From positions 1-7,034 of the forward strand of contig DOEU01000045.1 of assembly GCA_003532555.1 (NCBI GenBank): DNA of 7,034 nt, in the 5' to 3' direction. The position numbers and the translations under genes were made by a program. Each line of letters starts with the position of its first letter. Position 1 is the first letter of the stretch. Under the pieces are notes generated by a model. The model made no database searches and was not told the DNA's origin. It was given only the letters and a program-made list of their open reading frames with translations. Shown here in pieces: positions 1 through 6,140 of this stretch. This DNA is from Verrucomicrobiota bacterium. GTDB taxonomy: Bacteria; Verrucomicrobiota; Kiritimatiellia; Kiritimatiellales; Pontiellaceae.

Positions 1-434
1 ACACGAACACTTAAAAAATTGGTGCCCTGCAGCTCTATTAAATCATCAATCTGAAACTCAAATGGACCATACCCGCCCTCATGCTGACCAATTGCATGGC
101 CATTCAGCCACACATCCGCCCGAAAATTCACCGCATCAAACTGCAACCGAATAGCCCGATCCTTCCACTCCGAAGGAACAGTAAAAAAACGACCATAAAC
201 AGAAATGCCCTCGTAATCCTGACGAATCGTCTCCCAGCAACTTGGCACATCAATCGATTCCACCGATTCCAACTTCGAAAAAGACGATGGTAAATACCAC
301 GTTTCAGTCCGACTCTGATTAGCCTCATCAAATGCAATTTGCCATGTGCCATCCAACGACATTTCTGAACGTTCCGCCACCCCTTCCGACACGAAAAAAC
401 CCACTAATAACAGTACCAAAGTAATCCAACGCAT
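1..434 (-). CDS. Glycoside hydrolase family 2 enzyme, N-terminal part (beta-galactosidase/beta-glucuronidase-like), cut by window edge
   Basis: Only the first 144 codons are present; the frame is open to base 1, so the catalytic domain is missing. Residues 1-20 form a signal peptide (MRW, then a hydrophobic stretch, likely cleavage after GVA at residue 20), so the enzyme is exported. Residues 26-144 look like the GH2 sugar-binding jelly-roll: LDGTW at 27-31, VPSCWE at 63-68, GISVYGRFF at 76-84, and the hallmark block NFRADVWLNG...IGQHEGGYGPF at 103-125. GH2 enzymes are retaining exo-glycosidases (beta-galactosidase, beta-glucuronidase, beta-mannosidase and others); the specificity residues lie outside the window. 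The start is supported by GGAGAG at 442-447, 7 nt upstream, and by lying 4 nt after the sulfatase stop, which suggests translational coupling. The pairing with a sulfatase suggests removal of a terminal sugar from a desulfated glycan. Family confidence is high, substrate unknown. Confidence 0.88.
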   Translation of the reverse strand, partial: MRWITLVLLLVGFFVSEGVAERSEMSLDGTWQIAFDEANQSRTETWYLPSSFSKLESVESIDVPSCWETIRQDYEGISVYGRFFTVPSEWKDRAIRLQFDAVNFRADVWLNGHAIGQHEGGYGPFEFQIDDLIELQGTNFLSVR

Positions 435-438
435 ATAT

Positions 439-2187
439 CTACTCTCCACGATGTTTCTTATATTCCGGCCATGTTAATACGCCATCTTCATTCGTATCCG
501 CTCCCGGAAATTTCTTAAAATAGGAATCCTTCCAAACTTCTGCAGAAAGTTTTTTTGGCACCGGACGAGGCCTTGCCTCAGGCAATCGCATATCTAAATC
601 TTCACGAAACTGTTCAAGACGATCCGCATAGACCGGATCCAGCGCCACATTATGCCACTCATGTGGATCCTTTGCCGTATGATATAATTCTTCATGTCCA
701 TTTTGATAGTAGATATAGCGCCAATCCTTATACCGCAATGCATAACTCTGCTCACGCGGATCATAATAATCAGACCATTTATACAAAGCCGTAAGGGCGG
801 CAGCCGGCCCAGCCCAATCGCCCCGTTTCGGATTATCCAAAAGTGGAACCATCGAAACGCCATCCAACGGGCGACCCCGCTCATTTTTCATTGTATCTGT
901 CGGCAAAGCACACAAATCAAGCAAAGTCGGATAGATATCGATCAACGAAACAGGTACATCAACCTCATGCCCCTTTTGGCTCATCCCCGGAGCCCGAATC
1001 ACCAACGGCACCCGCGTGCTCTCCTGCCAAAGTGAATTTTTATACACATACGCTTTTTCACCATTACCCCAGCCATGATCACTCGTGAAAATAATCACCG
1101 TATTCGACCGAAACGGAGAACGATCAATCTCATCTAAAATTCGACCAATCTGATCATCCACCGAAGTCACACTCGCCAAATACGCTTGGATAAATTTTTT
1201 CAATGCCAGCTCGCGATCTCCCCCATACGCCTCAATCAACAGATCATGCATCTTGGCTCCTCGATCACTGCTGCGATCATCTTCATTGGATCTAACCGTA
1301 TGTTTAAACGTATCCTCAATATCTCCTGCTAAAATTACCGGTAGTTCAACTTCATCCAACGGATACATATCAAAATATTTTTGTGGCACGATCAACGGCG
1401 TATGAGGCCGCAAAAAACCAACACCCAAAAAGAACGGCTTATCCATCGAACCTGTTGCAAATGAACGCAAGCGATCGACCGCCCAATCCCCATTCAACTC
1501 ATCACCCGTTCGATCCCGATCTGTTTCACTTTCATAACGATATACGCGCTGCCTTGACCAATTTCCGGTTCGCCATGTATATGGATTTCCCGTCTCCTCA
1601 CACATTCGTCCATCTAATTTCATCAACGGGCCATATGACCCATCGATGGCACCAAACTCATCCCGATACGGAGACGGAACATCCGGATGCGCCACCGTCT
1701 TTTTTCCATTATAAGCAAACGGTCCATAATCAGATGCATAGCCATATTCACTCCACTCGCCCTCATCTCGGTTATGCATCAACTTACCCGTACCCAACAC
1801 ATGATACCCCTGATTTCGGAAGTGATCCATCATCGTCCTAGAATGCTGTAAAATCTCCACATCATCCCAATTCTCAAAACCAAAACATTGCGAGGTATGC
1901 GGATAAATTCCCGTCATAAAACTAGCTCGCGAAGGATTGCAAATAGGAATCGTACAATGCGCCTGAGAAAACCAAACCCCACTCGCTGCCAACCGATCCA
2001 TGTGCGGCGTGATCACCTGCGGATGTCCACCAAAAGGCCCCACATAATCATTCAAATCATCACAGACAATTAGCACCACATTCAAAGGCTGATTATTCGC
2101 ATCCCTCGAAGCGACCGCTACAGTCTCTACTACCCATAAACCACCCACCAAGAGTAGCCACTTCAATCCCTGTCCCCTATCCTTCAT
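439..2187 (-). CDS. Exported S1-family sulfatase, iduronate-2-sulfatase-like, with C-terminal EF-hand
   Basis: This 582-residue arylsulfatase-superfamily enzyme should hydrolyse a sulfate ester on a glycan outside the cytoplasm. Residues 1-26 form a signal peptide (basic start, hydrophobic 10-20, cleavage after AVA at 24-26). Metal-site aspartates are D43-D44 (CDDLN). The formylglycine motif C83-N-P-S-R87 is intact and in the cysteine form, so a formylglycine-generating enzyme or anSME is needed elsewhere. Other expected active-site residues are K135 (GTGK), H262 (RPHTP), D370-H371 (SDHGW) and K383. The pattern GFLRPHTP, QAYLASV, TSDHGW and STRVPLV resembles iduronate-2-sulfatase, but that family call does not fix the substrate. 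Residues 564-575 (DTNEDGVLTWPE) form a canonical EF-hand loop. An upstream in-frame ATG at 2295 would add 36 residues within the preceding gene and bury the signal peptide; the start at 2187 has GGAGG 12 nt upstream. It overlaps the Dabb gene by 11 nt. Confidence 0.93.
   Translation of the reverse strand: MKDRGQGLKWLLLVGGLWVVETVAVASRDANNQPLNVVLIVCDDLNDYVGPFGGHPQVITPHMDRLAASGVWFSQAHCTIPICNPSRASFMTGIYPHTSQCFGFENWDDVEILQHSRTMMDHFRNQGYHVLGTGKLMHNRDEGEWSEYGYASDYGPFAYNGKKTVAHPDVPSPYRDEFGAIDGSYGPLMKLDGRMCEETGNPYTWRTGNWSRQRVYRYESETDRDRTGDELNGDWAVDRLRSFATGSMDKPFFLGVGFLRPHTPLIVPQKYFDMYPLDEVELPVILAGDIEDTFKHTVRSNEDDRSSDRGAKMHDLLIEAYGGDRELALKKFIQAYLASVTSVDDQIGRILDEIDRSPFRSNTVIIFTSDHGWGNGEKAYVYKNSLWQESTRVPLVIRAPGMSQKGHEVDVPVSLIDIYPTLLDLCALPTDTMKNERGRPLDGVSMVPLLDNPKRGDWAGPAAALTALYKWSDYYDPREQSYALRYKDWRYIYYQNGHEELYHTAKDPHEWHNVALDPVYADRLEQFREDLDMRLPEARPRPVPKKLSAEVWKDSYFKKFPGADTNEDGVLTWPEYKKHRGE
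442..447 (-). promoter_or_regulatory. Ribosome binding site for the GH2 gene
   Basis: GGAGAG on the minus strand lies 7 nt before the ATG at 432-434, inside the last codons of the sulfatase. It fixes the start of the truncated GH2 gene and implies coupled translation with the sulfatase. Confidence 0.75.
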
Positions 2188-2482
2188 AATCAACAATTTC
2201 CTCCGCCTCGCAAACCGACATAATATATGCGACCACTGCATCATGTTCTGGATAGACACAATATGCTTTAAATGCTGCTTCATCTGGAAAAACACTCATT
2301 AAACTCACATCAAAAAAAGAGGCCCCATAAGCCGCAATATTAATCCCCACTTCATACTGATCAATTTCCGAGATAATGGACGGTAATAACTCTAAACGCC
2401 GCTTCACTTCCAATGCTAGATCCGCCTTACCGACCCCCTCGACTTCTGATTTTAGTTTCCAAAGTACCACATGTTTATACAT
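2177..2482 (-). CDS. Dabb-domain (stress-responsive alpha/beta barrel) protein, possible small sugar-metabolism enzyme
   Basis: This 101-residue protein is a single Dabb domain (dimeric ferredoxin-like fold): YKHVVLWKLK at 2-11, the central strand EVGIN at 44-48, FFDVSLMSVF at 56-65, and the family's closing pattern FKAYCVYPEH...IVDYE at 71-100. No signal peptide or membrane segment is seen, so it is cytoplasmic. The family is poorly characterised and often named for stress induction, but it includes the plant cyclase olivetolic acid cyclase, whose His, Tyr and His active-site residues correspond by eye to H4, Y74 and H80 here. That makes an enzymatic role (cyclisation, lactone or anomer conversion) possible but unproven. 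GGAGGG at 2492-2497 lies 9 nt before the start. It sits 56 nt after the aldehyde dehydrogenase and overlaps the sulfatase start by 11 nt, so it belongs to the same unit. Confidence 0.88.
   Translation of the reverse strand: MYKHVVLWKLKSEVEGVGKADLALEVKRRLELLPSIISEIDQYEVGINIAAYGASFFDVSLMSVFPDEAAFKAYCVYPEHDAVVAYIMSVCEAEEIVDYEG
2200..2204 (-). promoter_or_regulatory. Ribosome binding site supporting the short sulfatase start
   Basis: GGAGG on the minus strand, inside the end of the Dabb gene, lies 12 nt before the ATG at 2185-2187. The spacing is slightly long, but together with the signal peptide beginning at that ATG it favours this start over the ATG at 2293-2295. Confidence 0.6.
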
Positions 2483-2538
2483 CGCTATTCACCCTCCATC
2501 TTATCAATCTACCCATAAAAAATAATTAAGCCCAACCA

Positions 2539-3939
2539 CTACGCCTCATCAAGCAACACCGAAACCCGCTTCAGCGTCAGATACTCCTCCAAGCTATAGC
2601 GAGAGCAATCTTTTCCAACCCCACTCTGCTTTAACCCACCATGCGGCAACTGCACGCCATAATGCGGCTCATTCACGCACACACTACCGGCTTCAATTCC
2701 CTCCGCCGCGCGCAAGCCCCGCGAAAGACCCTTGGTAAAGACATATGCTGCCAAACCACACGACGTCTCGTTCGCCAAAGCAATCTCGTCATCTGCATCC
2801 GTAAAGGGAAGAATCGAAAGCACCGGACCGAACACCTCCTCACACGCAACACGCATCTGCGCATCCACATCTCGAAGAATCGTAGGCTCCATAAAATAGC
2901 CCACCCCATCCACGCGAGAACCACCGCAAACAAGAGTGGCCCCCTTCTGGACCGCTTCATCCACTTTTTCAAGAACGTGATCGCGAGCTTCAGCCGTAAT
3001 CATCGGCCCCATATCCACCCCCGCAGCACACGCCGCGGCCGCCTCCACAAATGCTTCATAGATCGAAGTATGAACATAACAACGATTCGGTGACACACAG
3101 ACCTGACCCGTATTCACAAACTTCAGCCCAATCACTTTTTCCGCAGCTACCTGAACATCCGCATCGTCATACACCAACACCGGAGAGTTACCGCCTAATT
3201 CAACCGAAAAATGTTTAATCGAAGTACATGAAGCTCCCATCACTTCCAATCCACCCCGCGTCGAGCCAATCATCGTCACCATCGCTGGAACCGGACTCTC
3301 CAATAGCCGATTCGTGATGCTATAATCAGAGCACGTCACCATATTAATGACGCCATCAGGAATCCCCGCCTCAGCCGCCAAATAGACCGCTTCCAACGTC
3401 GCCAGAGGCGTTAATTCCGAAGGCTTCAAGATACAACTACAGCCCGATGCCAACACCGGCCCTAATTTATAGCCCAAATTTAACAACGGGAAATTCCATG
3501 CCAAAAAACCCACCGTTACGCCCAAGGGCTGCCTTTGCACATAATGCAAGAAACGCCCATCCGGATCATGTAGAACCGGCTGCTCTACTCGCTCCGCCTC
3601 TTCAATAAAAAATCGTAAACAGGTCGTCAGCATACCAAAATCATACTCCGCATTTTCACGCGGCTTTCCTGTCTCTTGCATCAACAGCTCAATCAAACGC
3701 TCCCGATGCTGGTCCAGCAAATCCGCATAGCGAAGAATCCGCGTTTTCCGCTCCGCAGCGCTCATCCTCGACCAACTTGAAAATCCCTCTATCGCCGCTA
3801 ACAACGCTTCATCCATCTGCTCAATCGAACCCTCAAACACCTGGCCAATCAACGCCTCTGTTCTTGGATTTAATACTTCAATAGGTTTGTTCGAATCGAC
3901 CCGATCGGCCCCGATCAACATTGGATACGTCTTCATCAT
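2539..3939 (-). CDS. NAD(P)-dependent aldehyde dehydrogenase (ALDH superfamily), probably sugar- or lactaldehyde-oxidising
   Basis: This 466-residue cytoplasmic enzyme should oxidise an aldehyde to its acid with NAD(P). All core residues are visible: N149 in AWNFP, K172 in LKPSE, E247 in VELGG, the nucleophile C281 in GQVC, and E368-F370 in CEEVFGP. The general pattern resembles the succinate-semialdehyde/lactaldehyde dehydrogenase group, but the substrate cannot be read from sequence. Next to a sugar-acid enzyme, the candidates are L-lactaldehyde (end product of oxidative rhamnose/fucose breakdown) or a sugar aldehyde such as 3,6-anhydro-L-galactose. An apparent deletion of about ten residues lies near 301-309: the usual linker between the FVE helix and MGPMI is reduced to AAAACAAGVD. 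The start at 3939 is backed by GGAG 7 nt upstream; a second ATG follows immediately at 3936. The first 62 nt overlap the end of the enolase-family gene. Confidence 0.93.
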   Translation of the reverse strand: MMKTYPMLIGADRVDSNKPIEVLNPRTEALIGQVFEGSIEQMDEALLAAIEGFSSWSRMSAAERKTRILRYADLLDQHRERLIELLMQETGKPRENAEYDFGMLTTCLRFFIEEAERVEQPVLHDPDGRFLHYVQRQPLGVTVGFLAWNFPLLNLGYKLGPVLASGCSCILKPSELTPLATLEAVYLAAEAGIPDGVINMVTCSDYSITNRLLESPVPAMVTMIGSTRGGLEVMGASCTSIKHFSVELGGNSPVLVYDDADVQVAAEKVIGLKFVNTGQVCVSPNRCYVHTSIYEAFVEAAAACAAGVDMGPMITAEARDHVLEKVDEAVQKGATLVCGGSRVDGVGYFMEPTILRDVDAQMRVACEEVFGPVLSILPFTDADDEIALANETSCGLAAYVFTKGLSRGLRAAEGIEAGSVCVNEPHYGVQLPHGGLKQSGVGKDCSRYSLEEYLTLKRVSVLLDEA

Positions 3940-5086
3940 TCTTTATCTCCGTTTGATTAATACAAAATAGCTGAAGCTCTTTCAGATCAGGCTCCACCCC
4001 TAATCCCGCTTCTTTCGGAACATATACTCGACCTTCCTCAACGACCACCGATGTTTGATACATATCCGTCCGCATTGGATTCGGCGAATTATCCACCTCC
4101 AACAATAAGGCTTGCGGTTCAGCACGCCCTGGTTCGGAACTTGCTGTCGCCAAAAAATGCGTAGCGCATGCCAAATTAAGCTGCGTACCCCAGCAATGTG
4201 GAATCACATTCACGCCTTTGGCAGATGCCAGCGCCCGAATTTTTAAAGCCTCTGTAGGTCCTCCACAATATGCCATATCCGGCTGAAGAATCGTAGCCGC
4301 ACCCGCATGCAATAATTTGTCAAAACCCCAACGCGTCTGTTCACACTCACCGGTTGCCACCGCAATATCCAACTTCTTACACAATGTGGCAAATGCCGCC
4401 GGTTGCGTCGGCGAAAGAGGCTCTTCAAACCAACGATATTGGTGCGCCTCTAACCAACGCCCCATCTCAATCGCTTCATTCAAATCATACGCATGATTCG
4501 AATCAGCCATCAACGTCTGCTCCGGAAACGTCTTACGCATCGCTTCAATTAACATCCGATCAAAAGCGATATTTTTCCCAACCTTAATTTTAAGCGCTCC
4601 AAATCCATTGCCCACATGTTCACCCGCTTCCGTCAAAATGCTATCCAATAACGCATGCTCCTCTTGACGGATAAAATACATCCCCGTCGCATAGCCCTCT
4701 AACTGCTCATGTTCTGCCCCGCCCATTAATACCGAAGCACTCACATTCAAGAGCTTGCCCTTCAAATCAAGAAGTGCCATATCCAAGCCAGATATCGCCC
4801 CCATCATCACCCCCTGCATCGCAAAATCATGCGATGCATGCCAACAAATGCTCCATAAACGCTCATTTAAAAGCGCATCCTGCCCGATCAAAACAGGCGC
4901 ATAAAACTGCTCGACCGCCGTTTGCGTAACCGCTGCAGGTCCATAACACTCACCCCAACCCGAAGCACCGCTAGAATCAACCACTTCAATCAATAATGCG
5001 TTTCGTTTCGAATAATACCACTGAGAGAACCCAATCGGCTCATCCAGCTCATGTTCCAATAAATATGTACGAATTCGTTCAATCAT
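3878..5086 (-). CDS. Enolase-superfamily (mandelate racemase group) sugar-acid enzyme, galactarolactone cycloisomerase-like
   Basis: This 402-residue protein has the capping domain (about 1-125) followed by the TIM-barrel domain. Catalytic features of the mandelate racemase group are complete: K166-I-K168, metal ligands D195 (ADSN), E221 (WFEEP) and E247 (GECE), and the D270/H297 dyad (QPDMAYCGG and IPHCWGT). From memory, the N-terminal pattern (RTYLLEHELDEPI, GWGECYGPA, LIGQD, GYATGMYF) and the end (AGLGVEPDL) closely resemble Agrobacterium galactarolactone cycloisomerase. Likely reactions are therefore sugar-acid dehydration or ring-opening cycloisomerisation to a 2-keto-3-deoxy acid; L-fuconate, L-rhamnonate, aldarolactones or 3,6-anhydro-L-galactonate are candidates. 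The family normally ends near residue 373; about 28 further residues, mostly in the overlap with the downstream gene, look non-homologous. The start lies 1 nt after the transporter stop, with only a weak GTGGG (5092-5096) upstream, which suggests coupled reinitiation. Confidence 0.9.
   Translation of the reverse strand: MIERIRTYLLEHELDEPIGFSQWYYSKRNALLIEVVDSSGASGWGECYGPAAVTQTAVEQFYAPVLIGQDALLNERLWSICWHASHDFAMQGVMMGAISGLDMALLDLKGKLLNVSASVLMGGAEHEQLEGYATGMYFIRQEEHALLDSILTEAGEHVGNGFGALKIKVGKNIAFDRMLIEAMRKTFPEQTLMADSNHAYDLNEAIEMGRWLEAHQYRWFEEPLSPTQPAAFATLCKKLDIAVATGECEQTRWGFDKLLHAGAATILQPDMAYCGGPTEALKIRALASAKGVNVIPHCWGTQLNLACATHFLATASSEPGRAEPQALLLEVDNSPNPMRTDMYQTSVVVEEGRVYVPKEAGLGVEPDLKELQLFCINQTEIKNDEDVSNVDRGRSGRFEQTY
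3947..3950 (-). promoter_or_regulatory. Ribosome binding site for the aldehyde dehydrogenase
   Basis: GGAG lies 7 nt before the first of two tandem ATG codons (3937-3939 and 3934-3936). It sits inside the enolase-family reading frame, just after the point where that family normally ends. Confidence 0.7.
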
Positions 5087-5087
5087 T

Positions 5088-6122
5088 CTAACCCACTTTC
5101 AACGTTGAGGCATAAGTCATCAAAATCGTTGCCACAATAATTAAAAGAACCCCCAGTAATAAGATCTGGAACGGTTTTTTCATACCCTTCCACTCCCCCG
5201 AAAACCAAGCTGCCACATTGCTCACAATCAAAGAGAGACCCAACATCATTGGCCAGCAAATCATCGTGCCAATATCCCCCATTAAAGCAACCCCTTGCCC
5301 ATACGTACCCAAAGCTGCAAACCAGAGTAATCCTGCAATAACAGCCCACTTCACAACCGATCCCATTCCTTTTATACGAAACGAAGAGAACGAACGGTTT
5401 TTAATCAATAAAACAAAGGCATAGCCTGCATTCATCAGATAAGCACCCACTAAGACAACCACCCAGCGAGCTAAAGCTGTATTACGTGGAATCGCGCCCT
5501 GCTCTTCCGCAATCCGACCAATCTCAACTGTATTATCAAATCCAACCGCCAGCATCGCCGAAAGAATCCCGCAGACCGATGCAATAATCAATCCCGCCCG
5601 AAACTCAGATCCCGTTTTAATACCCTCTAACTGCTGCCCGCGCTCCGCCAAACACGCATCCCGCTTTAAGCCAGCAACCGTCACCACATAAACAGCCAAA
5701 GCCAAAATCAATAAGCCACCCAAAATATACGGAATGCTTGGTGGATAAATCGCATCAAACCGCAAGATGAAAGGAACCAGCGCACCCGCAATCGAACACA
5801 GCCCCATTACAATCCCATACGTCAGCGACATCCCAATATACCCCACCGAGATTCCAAACATGATCCCGCCGATACCCCAGAAAAATCCAAGAATACCACC
5901 TGTCCAAATCTCCTTCGCAGGTGCCGTAGCCAATACCGCACCCAAATCTGGAATCACCAACTGCGCCCAGATCAATGGAAAAATAACCATCGCAACCGTG
6001 GCATGAATGAACCACCACGCCTCCCACGCCATTGGCTTCACAAACTTCATTCCTAAACCAAACGTTCCCTGAAAGACACTTGCTAACACCACAATCATAA
6101 TCGGAACATATATCTCGCTCAT
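5088..6122 (-). CDS. rhaT: RhaT-family sugar:proton symporter
   Basis: This 344-residue integral inner-membrane protein matches the length of Escherichia coli RhaT, which takes up L-rhamnose (and L-lyxose) with H+. About ten membrane segments are visible, near 4-25, 33-57, 72-96, 98-120, 129-152, 173-196, 217-241, 257-282, 286-308 and 317-339. Family patterns recalled from RhaT are kept: FWGIGG at 80-86, GYIGMS at 94-99, CGILSA at 184-189, and EWKG followed by PFQILLLG...IIVA near the end. Homologues in PVC bacteria are divergent and may carry other sugars, so the gene symbol denotes the family, not a proven substrate. GAGGGA at 6131-6136 lies 8 nt before the start. It is 18 nt after the regulator and 1 nt before the enolase-family gene, so it should supply the sugar used by the enzymes that follow. 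Confidence 0.9.
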   Translation of the reverse strand: MSEIYVPIMIVVLASVFQGTFGLGMKFVKPMAWEAWWFIHATVAMVIFPLIWAQLVIPDLGAVLATAPAKEIWTGGILGFFWGIGGIMFGISVGYIGMSLTYGIVMGLCSIAGALVPFILRFDAIYPPSIPYILGGLLILALAVYVVTVAGLKRDACLAERGQQLEGIKTGSEFRAGLIIASVCGILSAMLAVGFDNTVEIGRIAEEQGAIPRNTALARWVVVLVGAYLMNAGYAFVLLIKNRSFSSFRIKGMGSVVKWAVIAGLLWFAALGTYGQGVALMGDIGTMICWPMMLGLSLIVSNVAAWFSGEWKGMKKPFQILLLGVLLIIVATILMTYASTLKVG

Positions 6123-6130
6123 TGATTCAC

Positions 6131-6136
6131 TCCCTC
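6131..6136 (-). promoter_or_regulatory. Ribosome binding site for the transporter gene
   Basis: GAGGGA lies 8 nt before the ATG at 6120-6122, in the 18-nt gap after the regulator stop codon. No promoter or terminator fits in this gap, so the transporter is likely co-transcribed with the regulator. Confidence 0.7.
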
Positions 6137-6140
6137 TTTT

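Noticed and set aside
1383..1841. Plus-strand open frame of 152 codons opposite the sulfatase
   Set aside because: It is rich in His, Pro and Thr with no recognisable domain, and lies wholly antisense to a well-supported gene. It looks like a shadow of the sulfatase codons.
2188..2295. A longer sulfatase start at 2295, adding 36 residues
   Set aside because: The extension lies within the Dabb coding region in another frame, looks unlike a sulfatase leader, and would place the signal peptide internally. The ATG at 2187 begins a proper signal peptide.
2506..2535. Possible internal promoter before the Dabb gene (TTGGGC, 18 nt, TAGATT on the minus strand)
   Set aside because: The -35 match is poor (three of six) and the -10 is only partial; AT-rich gaps give such matches by chance. 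It remains the only gap (56 nt) large enough to hold one.
2483..2538. Possible terminator in the 56-nt gap after the aldehyde dehydrogenase
   Set aside because: A T-run is present on the minus strand, but no inverted repeat precedes it.
2641..3093. Plus-strand open frame of 150 codons opposite the aldehyde dehydrogenase
   Set aside because: It is Arg- and His-rich with no domain and is antisense to conserved ALDH motifs.
5083..5349. Second minus-strand frame overlapping the transporter gene
   Set aside because: It lies within the transporter in another frame and has no domain; the transporter frame has ten membrane segments and RhaT patterns.
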